Source: Streptomyces plumbidurans
GTDB taxonomy: Bacteria; Actinomycetota; Actinomycetes; Streptomycetales; Streptomycetaceae
Reading direction: 5' to 3'
Assembly (NCBI RefSeq): GCF_019857225.1
Contig: NZ_JAFJSY010000001.1
Span: forward strand, 248,001-312,000
Length of the DNA: 64,000 bases
The first letter of the stretch is position 1. Each line of letters starts with the position of its first letter. The position numbers were made by a program, and so were the translations under genes. The notes under the pieces are model-generated. The model worked only from the letters and a program-made list of their open reading frames with translations. It was not told where the DNA came from and did not search any database. Positions 52,986 to 60,870 of this stretch are shown piece after piece.

Positions 52986-53023
52986 GGTCCGGACGTTCGC
53001 CGCGGCGGCGGAGCGTCCGGACC
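52986..53023 (+). terminator. Terminator of the clpP operon
   Basis: GGTCCGGACG (52986-52995) and CGTCCGGACC (53014-53023) form a perfect 10-bp stem just past the stop. Confidence 0.7.
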
Positions 53024-53315
53024 CGGGCTCAAACGGACCAAAAGACGTACCGCCTTTTGGAGTAGACACGGCTCCTTTTTTTCCGGCGGTTCTGGTTGCG
53101 CAACACGCGTGGACCGAGGCCGGAATGAGGCACTCCGGTGCTGGTCCGGGGCTCGTCGCGATCCTCAACGCCCCTTCGAACGCAGGGGTGTCCACCCGAA
53201 CGGGTGAGTGGTGAGTAACAACACAAACCCCCGTTTCCATTGGGATTTTCGGACTTAGGTAGGTGAAGATCCCTGTCTGACGACAAGCCCCCGCCGCAGC
53301 GGCGGGGCGATCCGG

Positions 53316-53515
53316 GCGGACGCCGAGTCCTGCCGCCGCCCGGATGACCGGTCGACAGGAGTGGATCGGCAGGAGTGGAGGACCCAGGCACGACGGGTCG
53401 CCGGAACGGTCACGCCATGACCGAATCGAGCAGCCCTTGGGGTGAAGCCGCAGCAGCGGCCGGGCAACTTCGCCAGCCCGAATCCGACAGGTCATCCTTC
53501 ACAGGCGGCTGACGA
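53316..53515 (+). promoter_or_regulatory. Cyclic di-AMP riboswitch (ydaO/yuaA class)
   Basis: The leader of the NlpC/P60 gene has the conserved ydaO motifs in order: GACGCCGAGTCCTG, GAGGACCCAGGCACGACGGG, TTGGGGTGAAGCCG, GGCCGGGCAACTTCGCCAGC, CCGAATCCGACAGGTCAT, and CACAGGCGGCTGACGAAGGG. In streptomycetes this switch sits before wall hydrolase genes such as rpfA and NlpC/P60, and c-di-AMP turns expression off. It occupies much of the 553-bp gene-free stretch 52973-53525. The rest holds the clpP terminator and probably the promoter near 53241-53265. The borders are approximate. Confidence 0.88.
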
Positions 53516-53525
53516 AGGGTTGCGC

Positions 53526-53999
53526 ATGACTGCGCTCAATCGTGTCCCGTCGCTGATGGCCCGGGCCGGTACGGCCTCGGCGCTGACTATCGCCGCAGTG
53601 GGCGGCTCCATCGTGGTCCCGGGTGTCGCATCCGACGCCGCGGCTGCCACGCCCGCGACGAAGGCACTCAAGGTTGCTGCCTCCAAGAAAGGCTCCCCGT
53701 ACAAGTGGGGCGCCACCGGGCCGCGCAGGTTCGACTGCTCCGGGCTCACCCTGTACTCGTTCAAGAAGGCGGGCAAGAAGCTGCCCCGCACGGCGGCCCA
53801 GCAGTACAACAGGAGCCACCACATCTCCGCGAAGAGCCGCAAGGCCGGAGACCTCGTGTTCTTCCACTCGGGCTCCAGCGTCTACCACGTGGGCATCTAC
53901 GCCGGGAAGGGAAAGATCTGGCACGCCCCCAAGACCGGGGACGTCGTGAAACTGCAGAAGATCTGGACCAGGAGCGTCTGGTACGGCCGGGTCAGCTGA
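53526..53999 (+). CDS. NlpC/P60 cell-wall endopeptidase
   Basis: The 157-aa product has a signal peptide (about residues 1-41, ending AAAATPA) and a single NlpC/P60 domain with Cys71 (RRFDCSGLTLYSF), His121 (VYHVGIYAG) and His133 (KIWHAPKTGD). It cleaves stem peptides in peptidoglycan. ATG 53526 follows GAAGGG; the frame extending upstream runs through the riboswitch and is not coding. c-di-AMP control ties it to osmotic or potassium status and spore germination. Confidence 0.93.
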   Translation: MTALNRVPSLMARAGTASALTIAAVGGSIVVPGVASDAAAATPATKALKVAASKKGSPYKWGATGPRRFDCSGLTLYSFKKAGKKLPRTAAQQYNRSHHISAKSRKAGDLVFFHSGSSVYHVGIYAGKGKIWHAPKTGDVVKLQKIWTRSVWYGRVS

Positions 54000-54003
54000 C
54001 TCT

Positions 54004-54048
54004 CCCGCGGGGGCGCCGGCCGCCTGACAGGCCGTCCGCCCCCGCGGG
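54004..54048. terminator. Hairpin terminator after the NlpC/P60 gene
   Basis: CCCGCGGGGGCG (54004-54015) pairs with CGCCCCCGCGGG (54037-54048), with a smaller GGCC/GGCC pairing inside. It lies between convergent genes. Confidence 0.75.
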
Positions 54049-54104
54049 GCCCGACCCGGCGCTCCGGCCCGTCGAACCGGTGCGGTGCGCCCGCTTTGCC
54101 GCGT

Positions 54105-54563
54105 CTACGGCTCCTGCTGGCCTCCCGCGACCACCGGCTCGGCGGGTACGCTCCAGGGAAGTTCGATGGACACCGTCTTGCCGCCCTCTCTGGTGGGCCG
54201 CACCCGGAGTCTGCCGCCGCATTCGGCCGCCAGCCAGCGGATGATCACCATGCCACGGCCGTTGTCCTGCTGGACAGCGGCCGGCAGGCGTTTGGGGAAA
54301 CGGGGGTGAGAGTCCGTGACACCGATGCGCAGCTGTTCGTCACGGTCGAGTTCGATGTCCACCGTGAAGGTGGGTGACTGGCCGAAGGTGTGCTGTACGG
54401 CGTTGGTGGCGAGTTCGGACACGATGAGCCGGATGGTCTCGGCGGTTTCCGTGCCCGCCGGAAGCCCCCACTCGGCCAGCGTCTCGACCACGTAGCCGCG
54501 GGCCGCCGACACCGATGCCGGTTCGCTCGGCAGAGTGACGGATGCTTCCAGATGGTCTGCCAT
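54105..54563 (-). CDS. HATPase_c_2 anti-sigma-like ATP-binding protein
   Basis: The 152-aa product is a single Bergerat-fold domain: ETIRLIVSELATNAVQHTF (N box), LRIGVTDSHPRFPKRL (G1) and NGRGMVIIRWLAAECG (G2). Such lone RsbW-like proteins are numerous in Streptomyces and often sit beside DUF397 and Scr1-type XRE genes, as here. AAGGGAC precedes ATG 54563. The target is unknown. Confidence 0.92.
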   Translation of the reverse strand: MADHLEASVTLPSEPASVSAARGYVVETLAEWGLPAGTETAETIRLIVSELATNAVQHTFGQSPTFTVDIELDRDEQLRIGVTDSHPRFPKRLPAAVQQDNGRGMVIIRWLAAECGGRLRVRPTREGGKTVSIELPWSVPAEPVVAGGQQEP

Positions 54564-54689
54564 GGCGCGGTCGTCCCTTTCCCACGGGACCGGGGTCCGA
54601 CACGGAGTGGATTGTTCGAGTACGGTCCCGGACTGGTGCTTCGTCGCCAGACTGCCATTACCGCGCCCGTCACGGGTGGCGATCCACCA

Positions 54690-54705
54690 AGATATGCATA
54701 TATCT
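54690..54705. promoter_or_regulatory. AT-rich operator candidate in the XRE/HATPase divergon
   Basis: AGATAT-GCAT-ATATCT is a perfect 6-bp inverted repeat and the most AT-rich short tract in this area. It lies midway between the divergent HATPase and XRE genes and is a likely XRE autoregulatory site. Confidence 0.55.
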
Positions 54706-54776
54706 GTCGCTCGATGCGGTGAACTCTGCGACGGGAGACCGTATTTGGGTGGCTCGGAAGGAGTAAGGAGTAGCGC

Positions 54777-55637
54777 ATGCAGCACGGTCCCGCGGTGCGT
54801 CGCCGGAAGCTGGGCGCCGAACTGCGTTCGTTGCGCACGAGCGCGGGGCTCACGAGTGGTGAGGCGGCCCGGCTGGTGGGCTGGCACCAGTCGAAGGTGA
54901 GCCGGATCGAGACGGGCGCCAGCGGGGTCAAACCGGCCGACGTGCGGTTACTCCTCGACGCGTACGCCGTGGCCGACGCCCAACTGCGGGAGCTGGTGAT
55001 GGTGTTGGCGGGATCCGAGGACGGCAGCGGCCGGCATCACTGGTGGCACGCCTATCGCGGGGTACTACCGCCGACCTACCGCGATTTCATCAGCCTCGAG
55101 TCCCAGGCGAGTGCGATGAGCACGCTGGAGACATCGGTCGTGCCCGGGCTGCTGCAGACGCCCGAGTACGCAACGGCGGTGACCCGGGCCGCGGTCGGCG
55201 GACTGGACGACGAGCGGCTGGACGCCCTGGTCGAGGTGCGCCTGGCCCGGCAGGACGTACTGCGCTCGGATCCGCCGCTGGAGCTCAGCGCGGTGCTGGA
55301 CGAGGCGGTACTGCACCGGGAGGTCGGCGGCCCCGACGTCATGGCACGCCAACTGGAGCGACTTGTGGAGGCGGCGCAACTTCCCCAAGTACGGCTACAG
55401 GTACTGCCGTTCGCCGCCGGTGCACATGTCGGTGTCACAGGCCCTTTCGTAATTTTCTCGTTTGCGAGCACTTCTGATCTGGACGTGGTTGTTCTCGACC
55501 ACTTGACGAGTAGCCTCTATCTGGAACGGAAAGAAGACCTTCAGGCCTATACCGAGGCCTTCAACGCCCTTCAGTACCACGCCCTTTCACCCGAGGACTC
55601 GTTGGAATACATCGCCGGGATAGGTGACGGCACGTAA
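54777..55637 (+). CDS. Scr1-family XRE regulator (HTH_31 + DUF5753), with a TTA codon
   Basis: The 286-aa product has an N-terminal HTH (GEAARLVGWHQSKVSRIETGA, residues about 28-48) and the DUF5753 effector domain (WWHAYRGVLPPTYRDFISLE, VPGLLQTPEYA, LPFAAGAH). It belongs to the WhiJ/AbaA-like regulators that pair with a DUF397 protein. Codon 58 (54948-54950) is TTA, so translation should need the bldA tRNA, tying it to development. AAGGAGTAAGGAG precedes the ATG. Confidence 0.93.
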   Translation: MQHGPAVRRRKLGAELRSLRTSAGLTSGEAARLVGWHQSKVSRIETGASGVKPADVRLLLDAYAVADAQLRELVMVLAGSEDGSGRHHWWHAYRGVLPPTYRDFISLESQASAMSTLETSVVPGLLQTPEYATAVTRAAVGGLDDERLDALVEVRLARQDVLRSDPPLELSAVLDEAVLHREVGGPDVMARQLERLVEAAQLPQVRLQVLPFAAGAHVGVTGPFVIFSFASTSDLDVVVLDHLTSSLYLERKEDLQAYTEAFNALQYHALSPEDSLEYIAGIGDGT

Positions 55638-55647
55638 GGGAGGCACC

Positions 55648-55875
55648 ATGTCCGTACTGCCTCGGAACGTTCCATCCAGTATCGATCTGCCCGCCATGCG
55701 ATGGCTGCGCAGCAGCTACAGCACGGGAGCCAACAACTGCGTAGAGACGACTGTGCCGCGCTCGGGCCCCTGGGCCGGACTGCTCGCCGTACGCGACTCC
55801 AAGGACCCGGCCGGTCCGGCCCTGCTCTTCTCCCCCGGGAGCTGGACCGACTTCACGGCCGCGCTGGCGTCCTGA
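55648..55875 (+). CDS. DUF397 small protein
   Basis: The 75-aa product has the DUF397 pattern RWLRSSYSTGANNCVET...GLLAVRDSKDPAGPALLFSPGSWTDF. AGGGAGG precedes the ATG, 10 bp after the XRE gene. In the WhiJ-type systems the DUF397 protein is thought to bind its partner XRE repressor and relieve DNA binding. Together with the divergent HATPase it completes the usual trio. Confidence 0.93.
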   Translation: MSVLPRNVPSSIDLPAMRWLRSSYSTGANNCVETTVPRSGPWAGLLAVRDSKDPAGPALLFSPGSWTDFTAALAS

Positions 55876-55916
55876 TCAGTCCTGCATCGTGCGGCGCACG
55901 GCCGTGTCACGCCGAC

Positions 55917-57044
55917 TCATGGTCGCGTCTCGCCGATCACCAGGACAGCGCGTTCGATCTCTGCCCCGGTCAGGTCCGCCCGGGCCGTCAGCCTCAGCCG
56001 TGAGATGCCGTCGGGCACGGAAGGGGGACGGAAACAACCCACGGCCAAACCTGCCGTACGGCAGTCGGCAGCCCACTTGACGGCCTGCTCCGGGGACGGA
56101 GCGCGCACCGACACCACCGCGGCGTCCGGGCGTACCGCCTCATGACCCGCGGTGGTCAGTCGTGCGTACAGGTCGGTGGCCACCGTGCGCGCCCGGGCCG
56201 CCCGCTCCGGCTCGCGGCGCAGCAGCCTGAGGGCCGCCAGGGCCGCCCCCGCCGCGGCGGGGGCGAGTCCCGTGTCGAAGATGAACGTCCGGGCGGCGTT
56301 GACCAGATGGTCGATGACCCGGGCCGGGCCGAGGACGGCGCCGCCCTGGCTGCCGAGCGACTTGGACAGCGTCACGGTCACGACGAGATCGTCGGCGCCC
56401 GCGAGGCCCGCCGCCTGCGCGGCACCGCGCCCACCGTCGCCGAGGACGCCGAGGCCGTGGGCGTCGTCCACCAGCAGACCCGCGCCGCGCTCCCGGCAGG
56501 CGGCCGCCAGTTCGGTCAGCGGGGCCGCGTCGCCGTCGACCGAGAAGACCGTGTCCGACACCACCACGGCCGGGCCCTCGTGCGTGTGCAGCGCCTTGCG
56601 CACGGCGTCCGGGTCGGCGTGTCCGACCACCTGCCGTGCGCCCCGGGCCAGTCGGCAGCCGTCGATCAGCGAGGCATGGTTGCCCGCGTCCGAGACGATC
56701 AGCGAGCCGTGCGGGGCGAGGGTGGCGACCGCGGCGAGGTTGGCGGCGTAGCCGGAGGAGAAGACCAGGGCCGCCTCGAAGCCGCAGAAGTCGGCCAGCT
56801 CGCGCTCCAGCTCGGCGTGCAGCTCGGTCGTTCCGGTGACGAGCCGGGAGCCGGTCGCGCCGCCGCCCCACGTCCGCGCCGCCCGGGCCGCGCCCTCGGT
56901 GACCTCCGGGTGGCGGGCAAGACCCAGGTAGTCGTTGCTCGCCAGATCGAGCAGCGGGGAGTCGGCCGGGCGCGGGCGCAGGGTCCGGACCAGATTGGCG
57001 CGACGGCGCAGCGCGGCCTGTTCGTCGATCCAGCCGAACGCCAT
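55917..57044 (-). CDS. bioF: 8-amino-7-oxononanoate synthase
   Basis: The 375-aa PLP enzyme has [33 protein letters not shown], the [11 protein letters not shown] block and PLP Lys228 ([13 protein letters not shown]). It condenses pimeloyl thioester with alanine. CGGAGGAG precedes the ATG. It is divergent from bioB-bioA-bioD across 147 bp and convergent with the DUF397 gene. No bioC/bioH or bioW is in view, so the pimeloyl supply lies elsewhere. Confidence 0.94.
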   Translation of the reverse strand: MAFGWIDEQAALRRRANLVRTLRPRPADSPLLDLASNDYLGLARHPEVTEGAARAARTWGGGATGSRLVTGTTELHAELERELADFCGFEAALVFSSGYAANLAAVATLAPHGSLIVSDAGNHASLIDGCRLARGARQVVGHADPDAVRKALHTHEGPAVVVSDTVFSVDGDAAPLTELAAACRERGAGLLVDDAHGLGVLGDGGRGAAQAAGLAGADDLVVTVTLSKSLGSQGGAVLGPARVIDHLVNAARTFIFDTGLAPAAAGAALAALRLLRREPERAARARTVATDLYARLTTAGHEAVRPDAAVVSVRAPSPEQAVKWAADCRTAGLAVGCFRPPSVPDGISRLRLTARADLTGAEIERAVLVIGETRP

Positions 57045-57106
57045 GACTCCTCCGGGGCTTTTGTAGGCAGTGGACAGACACTAGCCGGACGGTCCGCACC
57101 CCATGA

Positions 57107-57120
57107 TGTGGCAATCCACA
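57107..57120. promoter_or_regulatory. Inverted repeat in the bioF/bioB divergent promoter
   Basis: TGTGG-CAAT-CCACA is a perfect short inverted repeat between bioF and bioB. It does not match biotin-regulator sites I know, so the assignment is tentative. Confidence 0.35.
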
Positions 57121-57191
57121 CACAGCGAAGTGCCGCTGTTGTTCCATCTCTCCTTGGCCGCGGGCGGGTCCGTAGGACAGGATCGGCTCTC

Positions 57192-58403
57192 ATGGACCTG
57201 CTGAACACGCTGGTGGACAAGGGGCTTCGGCGCGAGCTGCCGACCCGCGAGGAAGCTCTGGCCGTACTCGCCACTTCCGACGACGACGTGCTCGACGTGG
57301 TGGCCGCGGCCGGGAAGGTGCGCCGGAAGTGGTTCGGCCGACGGGTGAAACTCAACTATCTCGTCAACCTGAAGTCGGGCCTGTGTCCCGAGGACTGCTC
57401 GTACTGCTCGCAGCGGCTCGGCTCGAAGGCCGACATCCTGAAGTACACCTGGCTCAAGCCCGAGCAGGCCTCGCAGGCCGCCGCCGCGGGTCTGGCCGGC
57501 GGGGCCAAGCGGGTGTGCCTGGTGGCGTCCGGGCGCGGGCCGACCGACCGTGACATCGACCGGGTCGCGGGCACCATCAAGGCGATCAAGGACGAGAACG
57601 AGGGCGTCGAGGTGTGCGCCTGCCTCGGACTGCTCTCCGACGGCCAGGCCGAGCGGCTGCGCGAGGCCGGCGCGGACGCCTACAACCACAACCTCAACAC
57701 GTCCGAGGCGACGTACGGGGACATCACGACCACGCACACGTACGCCGATCGGGTGGACACGGTGTCCAAGGCGCACGCGGCCGGGCTGTCCGCCTGTTCG
57801 GGTCTGATCGCGGGCATGGGCGAGAGCGACGAGGACCTGGTGGACGTGGTCTTCTCGCTGCGCGAGCTGGACCCGGACTCGGTGCCGGTGAACTTCCTGA
57901 TCCCGATGGAGGGCACCCCGCTGGCCGCGGAGTGGCACCTGACCCCGCAGCGCTGTCTGCGGATCCTGGCGATGGTGCGGTTCGTGTGCCCGGACGTCGA
58001 GGTGCGCATCGCGGGCGGCCGTGAGGTCCATCTGCGCACGATGCAGCCGCTCGCCCTGCACCTGGCCAACTCGATCTTCCTCGGCGACTACCTCACCAGC
58101 GAGGGCCAGGCGGGCAGGACCGACCTGGAGATGATCGCCGACGCCGGTTTCGAGGTGGAGGGCGCCGACGAGCTGACCCTGCCGGAGCACCGGGTCACGG
58201 CGGGGGGCGGGTGCGGGTCGCACGGGGAAGCGGACGCGGGCTGCGGGTCGCACGGGGACGCCGGGTGCGGGTCGCACGAGGGTGGTGGCGTCTGCGGTAC
58301 GGCCGCTCCCGCTGCCGCGGCGCCCGCCGCCAACGAGGCGCGGACCGACCTGGTCGCCGTCCGCCGCCGCGGTGCCGGAACGGACCTTGCGCCCAATGCC
58401 TGA
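57192..58403 (+). CDS. bioB: Biotin synthase with Cys-His repeat tail
   Basis: The 403-aa radical SAM enzyme has CPEDCSYC (Cys65, Cys69, Cys72), YNHNLNTSE and [30 protein letters not shown]. It inserts sulfur into dethiobiotin using a [4Fe-4S] and an auxiliary cluster. The core ends near residue 335. A further tail has three CGSHG/E-type repeats plus VCG (about 339-367), then Ala-rich and Arg-rich sequence. ATG 57192 is the only good start; the long upstream frame is antisense to bioF. It overlaps bioA by 8 bp. Confidence 0.95.
   Translation: MDLLNTLVDKGLRRELPTREEALAVLATSDDDVLDVVAAAGKVRRKWFGRRVKLNYLVNLKSGLCPEDCSYCSQRLGSKADILKYTWLKPEQASQAAAAGLAGGAKRVCLVASGRGPTDRDIDRVAGTIKAIKDENEGVEVCACLGLLSDGQAERLREAGADAYNHNLNTSEATYGDITTTHTYADRVDTVSKAHAAGLSACSGLIAGMGESDEDLVDVVFSLRELDPDSVPVNFLIPMEGTPLAAEWHLTPQRCLRILAMVRFVCPDVEVRIAGGREVHLRTMQPLALHLANSIFLGDYLTSEGQAGRTDLEMIADAGFEVEGADELTLPEHRVTAGGGCGSHGEADAGCGSHGDAGCGSHEGGGVCGTAAPAAAAPAANEARTDLVAVRRRGAGTDLAPNA
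58209..58279 (+). repeat. Tandem repeat coding the BioB CGSHG tail
   Basis: Units of G(G/C)TGCGGGTCGCACG recur three times with 12- to 18-nt spacers, giving repeated Cys-Gly-Ser-His. Length variation would stay in frame if in multiples of three. Confidence 0.8.
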
Positions 58404-59676
58404 CCTGCCCGTCCCCGAACTGCTCGAACTGGACCGGCGGCACGTGTGGCATCCGTACGGCCCCATGCCCGGCCGCGTCGAACCGCTCGTCGTCGAGTCG
58501 GCGAGCGGGGTGCGGCTGCGGATGGCGGACGGCTCGGGCGAACTCGTCGACGGGATGTCCTCGTGGTGGTCGGCGATCCACGGCTACAACCACCCGGTGC
58601 TCAACGAGGCCGCGCGCGAGCAGCTCGGCCGGATGAGCCATGTGATGTTCGGCGGGCTCACCCACGAGCCCGCCGTCCGATTGGCAAAGCTCCTTGTCGA
58701 CATGTCGCCGGACGGGCTGGAGCACGTGTTCCTCGCCGACTCCGGCTCGGTGTCGGTCGAGGTCGCCGTCAAGATGTGCCTGCAGTACTGGCGTTCACTG
58801 GGCCGCACCGGCAAACAGCGGCTGCTGACCTGGCGCGGCGGCTACCACGGCGACACCTGGCAGCCGATGTCGGTGTGCGATCCCGAGGGCGGGATGCACG
58901 AGCTGTGGACCGGGGTCCTGCCGCGGCAGGTGTTCGTGGACGCGCCTCCGGCCGAGTACGAGGAGTCGTACGCCGAGCTGCTGCGCTCGGCGATCGCGGA
59001 GCGCGCCGACGAGCTGGCCGCGGTGATCGTCGAACCGGTGGTGCAGGGTGCGGGCGGGATGCGCTTCCACTCCCCCGCCTATCTGCGGGTGCTGCGCGAG
59101 GCGTGCGACGCGCACGGCGTACTGCTGGTGTTCGACGAGATCGCGACCGGATTCGGGCGCACGGGCGCGCTGTTCGCGGCGGACCATGCGGTGGTGACGC
59201 CGGACGTGATGTGTGTGGGCAAGGCCCTGACCGGCGGGTACATGACGATGGCGGCGACCCTGTGCACGTCCGCGGTGGCCGACGGCATCTCGCGGGGTGA
59301 GGTGCCGGTGCTGGCCCACGGCCCGACCTTCATGGGCAACCCGCTCGCCGCGTCCGTCGCCTGCGCCTCCGTCGAGCTGCTGCTCGGCCAGGACTGGCTC
59401 GGTGAGGTCAAGCGGATCGAGGCGGGACTGCGGGAGGGCCTCGCTCCGGCACGGGACCTTCCTGGCGTACGGGACGTGCGCGTGCTCGGCGCGATCGGGG
59501 TCGTCCAGCTGGACCACGAGGTCGACATGAAGGCCGCGACCGGGGCCGCCGTGCGCGAAGGCGTGTGGCTACGTCCCTTCCGCGACCTGATCTACACGAT
59601 GCCGCCGTACGTCACCGGGGACGCGGACCTGGCACGGATCGCCCGCGCGGTGTGCGCGGCGGCACGGGAGGGGTGA
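58396..59676 (+). CDS. bioA: Adenosylmethionine-8-amino-7-oxononanoate aminotransferase
   Basis: The 426-aa class III aminotransferase begins [15 protein letters not shown] and has [37 protein letters not shown] and PLP Lys in [16 protein letters not shown]. It transfers the amino group from SAM to the oxononanoate. It overlaps bioB by 8 bp and ends 2 bp before the bioD ATG. Confidence 0.96.
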   Translation: MPDLPVPELLELDRRHVWHPYGPMPGRVEPLVVESASGVRLRMADGSGELVDGMSSWWSAIHGYNHPVLNEAAREQLGRMSHVMFGGLTHEPAVRLAKLLVDMSPDGLEHVFLADSGSVSVEVAVKMCLQYWRSLGRTGKQRLLTWRGGYHGDTWQPMSVCDPEGGMHELWTGVLPRQVFVDAPPAEYEESYAELLRSAIAERADELAAVIVEPVVQGAGGMRFHSPAYLRVLREACDAHGVLLVFDEIATGFGRTGALFAADHAVVTPDVMCVGKALTGGYMTMAATLCTSAVADGISRGEVPVLAHGPTFMGNPLAASVACASVELLLGQDWLGEVKRIEAGLREGLAPARDLPGVRDVRVLGAIGVVQLDHEVDMKAATGAAVREGVWLRPFRDLIYTMPPYVTGDADLARIARAVCAAAREG

Positions 59677-59678
59677 CC

Positions 59679-60395
59679 ATGCGGATCCTGGTGATCACGG
59701 GGACCGGCACGGAGGTCGGCAAGACGGTCACGACCGCCGCGGTCGCCGCGGCCGCCCTCGCGGCGGGCCGTTCGGTGGCCGTGCTCAAGGCCGCGCAGAC
59801 GGGCGTACGTCCGGACGAGCCCGGGGACGCCGCCGAGGTCGCGCGGCTCGCGGGAGCCGTCACGACGGCCGAACTCGCCCGCTACCCTGAGCCGTTGGCG
59901 CCGGGGACGGCCGCGCGGCGGGCCGGGATGACCCCGGTCCATCCACAGGACGTCGCCGAGGCCGCCGCCAAGCTGGCCACCGAGCACGACCTGGTCCTGG
60001 TGGAAGGGGCGGGCGGACTGCTCGTCCGCTTCGACCCGGCGGGCGGCACCCTGGCGGACGCGGCGCAGCTGCTACGGGCGCCGGTACTGGTCGTGGCCCC
60101 CGCCGGACTGGGCACGCTCAACAACACCGAACTGACGGCACGCGAACTCCGGACACGCCACCTGGACCTCCTGGGCGTGGTCATCGGCAGCTGGCCCCCC
60201 TCCCCCGACCTAGCCGCACGCTGCAACCTGACAGACCTGCCGGACGTCGCCGCGGCCCCCTTGCTGGGCGCCCTACCTGCGGGCGCGGCGGGCCTGGACC
60301 CCGCCCACTTCCGCACACAGGCACCGGGTTGGCTGGCCCCACGGCTGGACGGGACTTGGGACGCGGAGGCGTTCCGGGGGCGGGAGGGGGCGTAG
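59679..60395 (+). CDS. bioD: Dethiobiotin synthetase
   Basis: The 238-aa ATPase has P-loop GTGTEVGKT (residues 8-16), KAAQTGV, VEGAGGLLVRFD and LGTLNNTELTARELR. It closes the ureido ring using ATP and CO2. GGGAGGGG overlaps the bioA end. Its last bases (GCGTAGCGGCTGAGCGGGTC) already belong to the tandem repeat shared with the pqqE 3' end, so the bioD stop has been built on or rebuilt by that repeat. Confidence 0.95.
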   Translation: MRILVITGTGTEVGKTVTTAAVAAAALAAGRSVAVLKAAQTGVRPDEPGDAAEVARLAGAVTTAELARYPEPLAPGTAARRAGMTPVHPQDVAEAAAKLATEHDLVLVEGAGGLLVRFDPAGGTLADAAQLLRAPVLVVAPAGLGTLNNTELTARELRTRHLDLLGVVIGSWPPSPDLAARCNLTDLPDVAAAPLLGALPAGAAGLDPAHFRTQAPGWLAPRLDGTWDAEAFRGREGA

Positions 60396-60411
60396 CGGCT
60401 GAGCGGGTCGG

Positions 60412-60619
60412 TCAGGGCAGCTGCCCGGCGCGCCCGGTCGCCCCGGCCCGCCCCGGCGCTCGTCGCCTGATCGCCACCGTCCGCCCCTGCGTGATCACCG
60501 CCCCCCGCGCCTCACGCGTCCGCTTCGACCAGCGCCCGGATCAGGACATGCCCCGGCGAGGGGCGGCAGGGCGAGTCGGGGTGGGTGGCGGTGAGGGCTT
60601 AGGACTGGCAGCGGAAGGA
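60412..60619 (-). pseudogene. Degenerate pqqE C-terminal copy 1
   Basis: On the minus strand the copy reads RCQS-stop-ALTATHPDSPCRPSPGHVLIRALVEADA-stop. It aligns with the live CQSYALTGDPSRTDPACRLS, PAHGLIRAL. The conserved Tyr codon has become TAA. It is a relic of the last roughly 40 codons only. Confidence 0.75.
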
Positions 60620-60641
60620 GGCACTCGGCTGAGCGGGCCGG

Positions 60642-60845
60642 TCAGGGCAGCTGACGGCCACCCCGGCTCGTGCCGGTGCCCGCCTCCTGATCGCCACCGT
60701 CCGACCGCCCCTGCGCACCCTCTCCGCCCTGCACGCCCCGCGCGGTCCCTCCGACCAGCGCCCTGATCAGGGCGTGATCCAGGGAGGAACGGCAGGCCGA
60801 TTCGGTGCCGGGGGCGCCGGAAAGGGCGTAGGTCTGGCGACGGGA
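60642..60845 (-). pseudogene. Degenerate pqqE C-terminal copy 2
   Basis: The minus strand reads RQTYALSGAPGTESACRSSL, DHALIRALVGG..., ending GGRQLP-stop like the live gene's GHAGQLP-stop. The first Cys (CQS) is Arg here, but the later Cys is kept. It stays open yet has no start or upstream PqqE body. Confidence 0.75.
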
Positions 60846-60870
60846 GGGTCGTAGCGGCTGAGCGGGTCGG

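Noticed and set aside
56142..57191. Open frame continuing bioB upstream by about 350 codons
   Set aside because: It is antisense to bioF, whose PLP motifs are clear, and BioB normally starts at the [12 protein letters not shown] segment.
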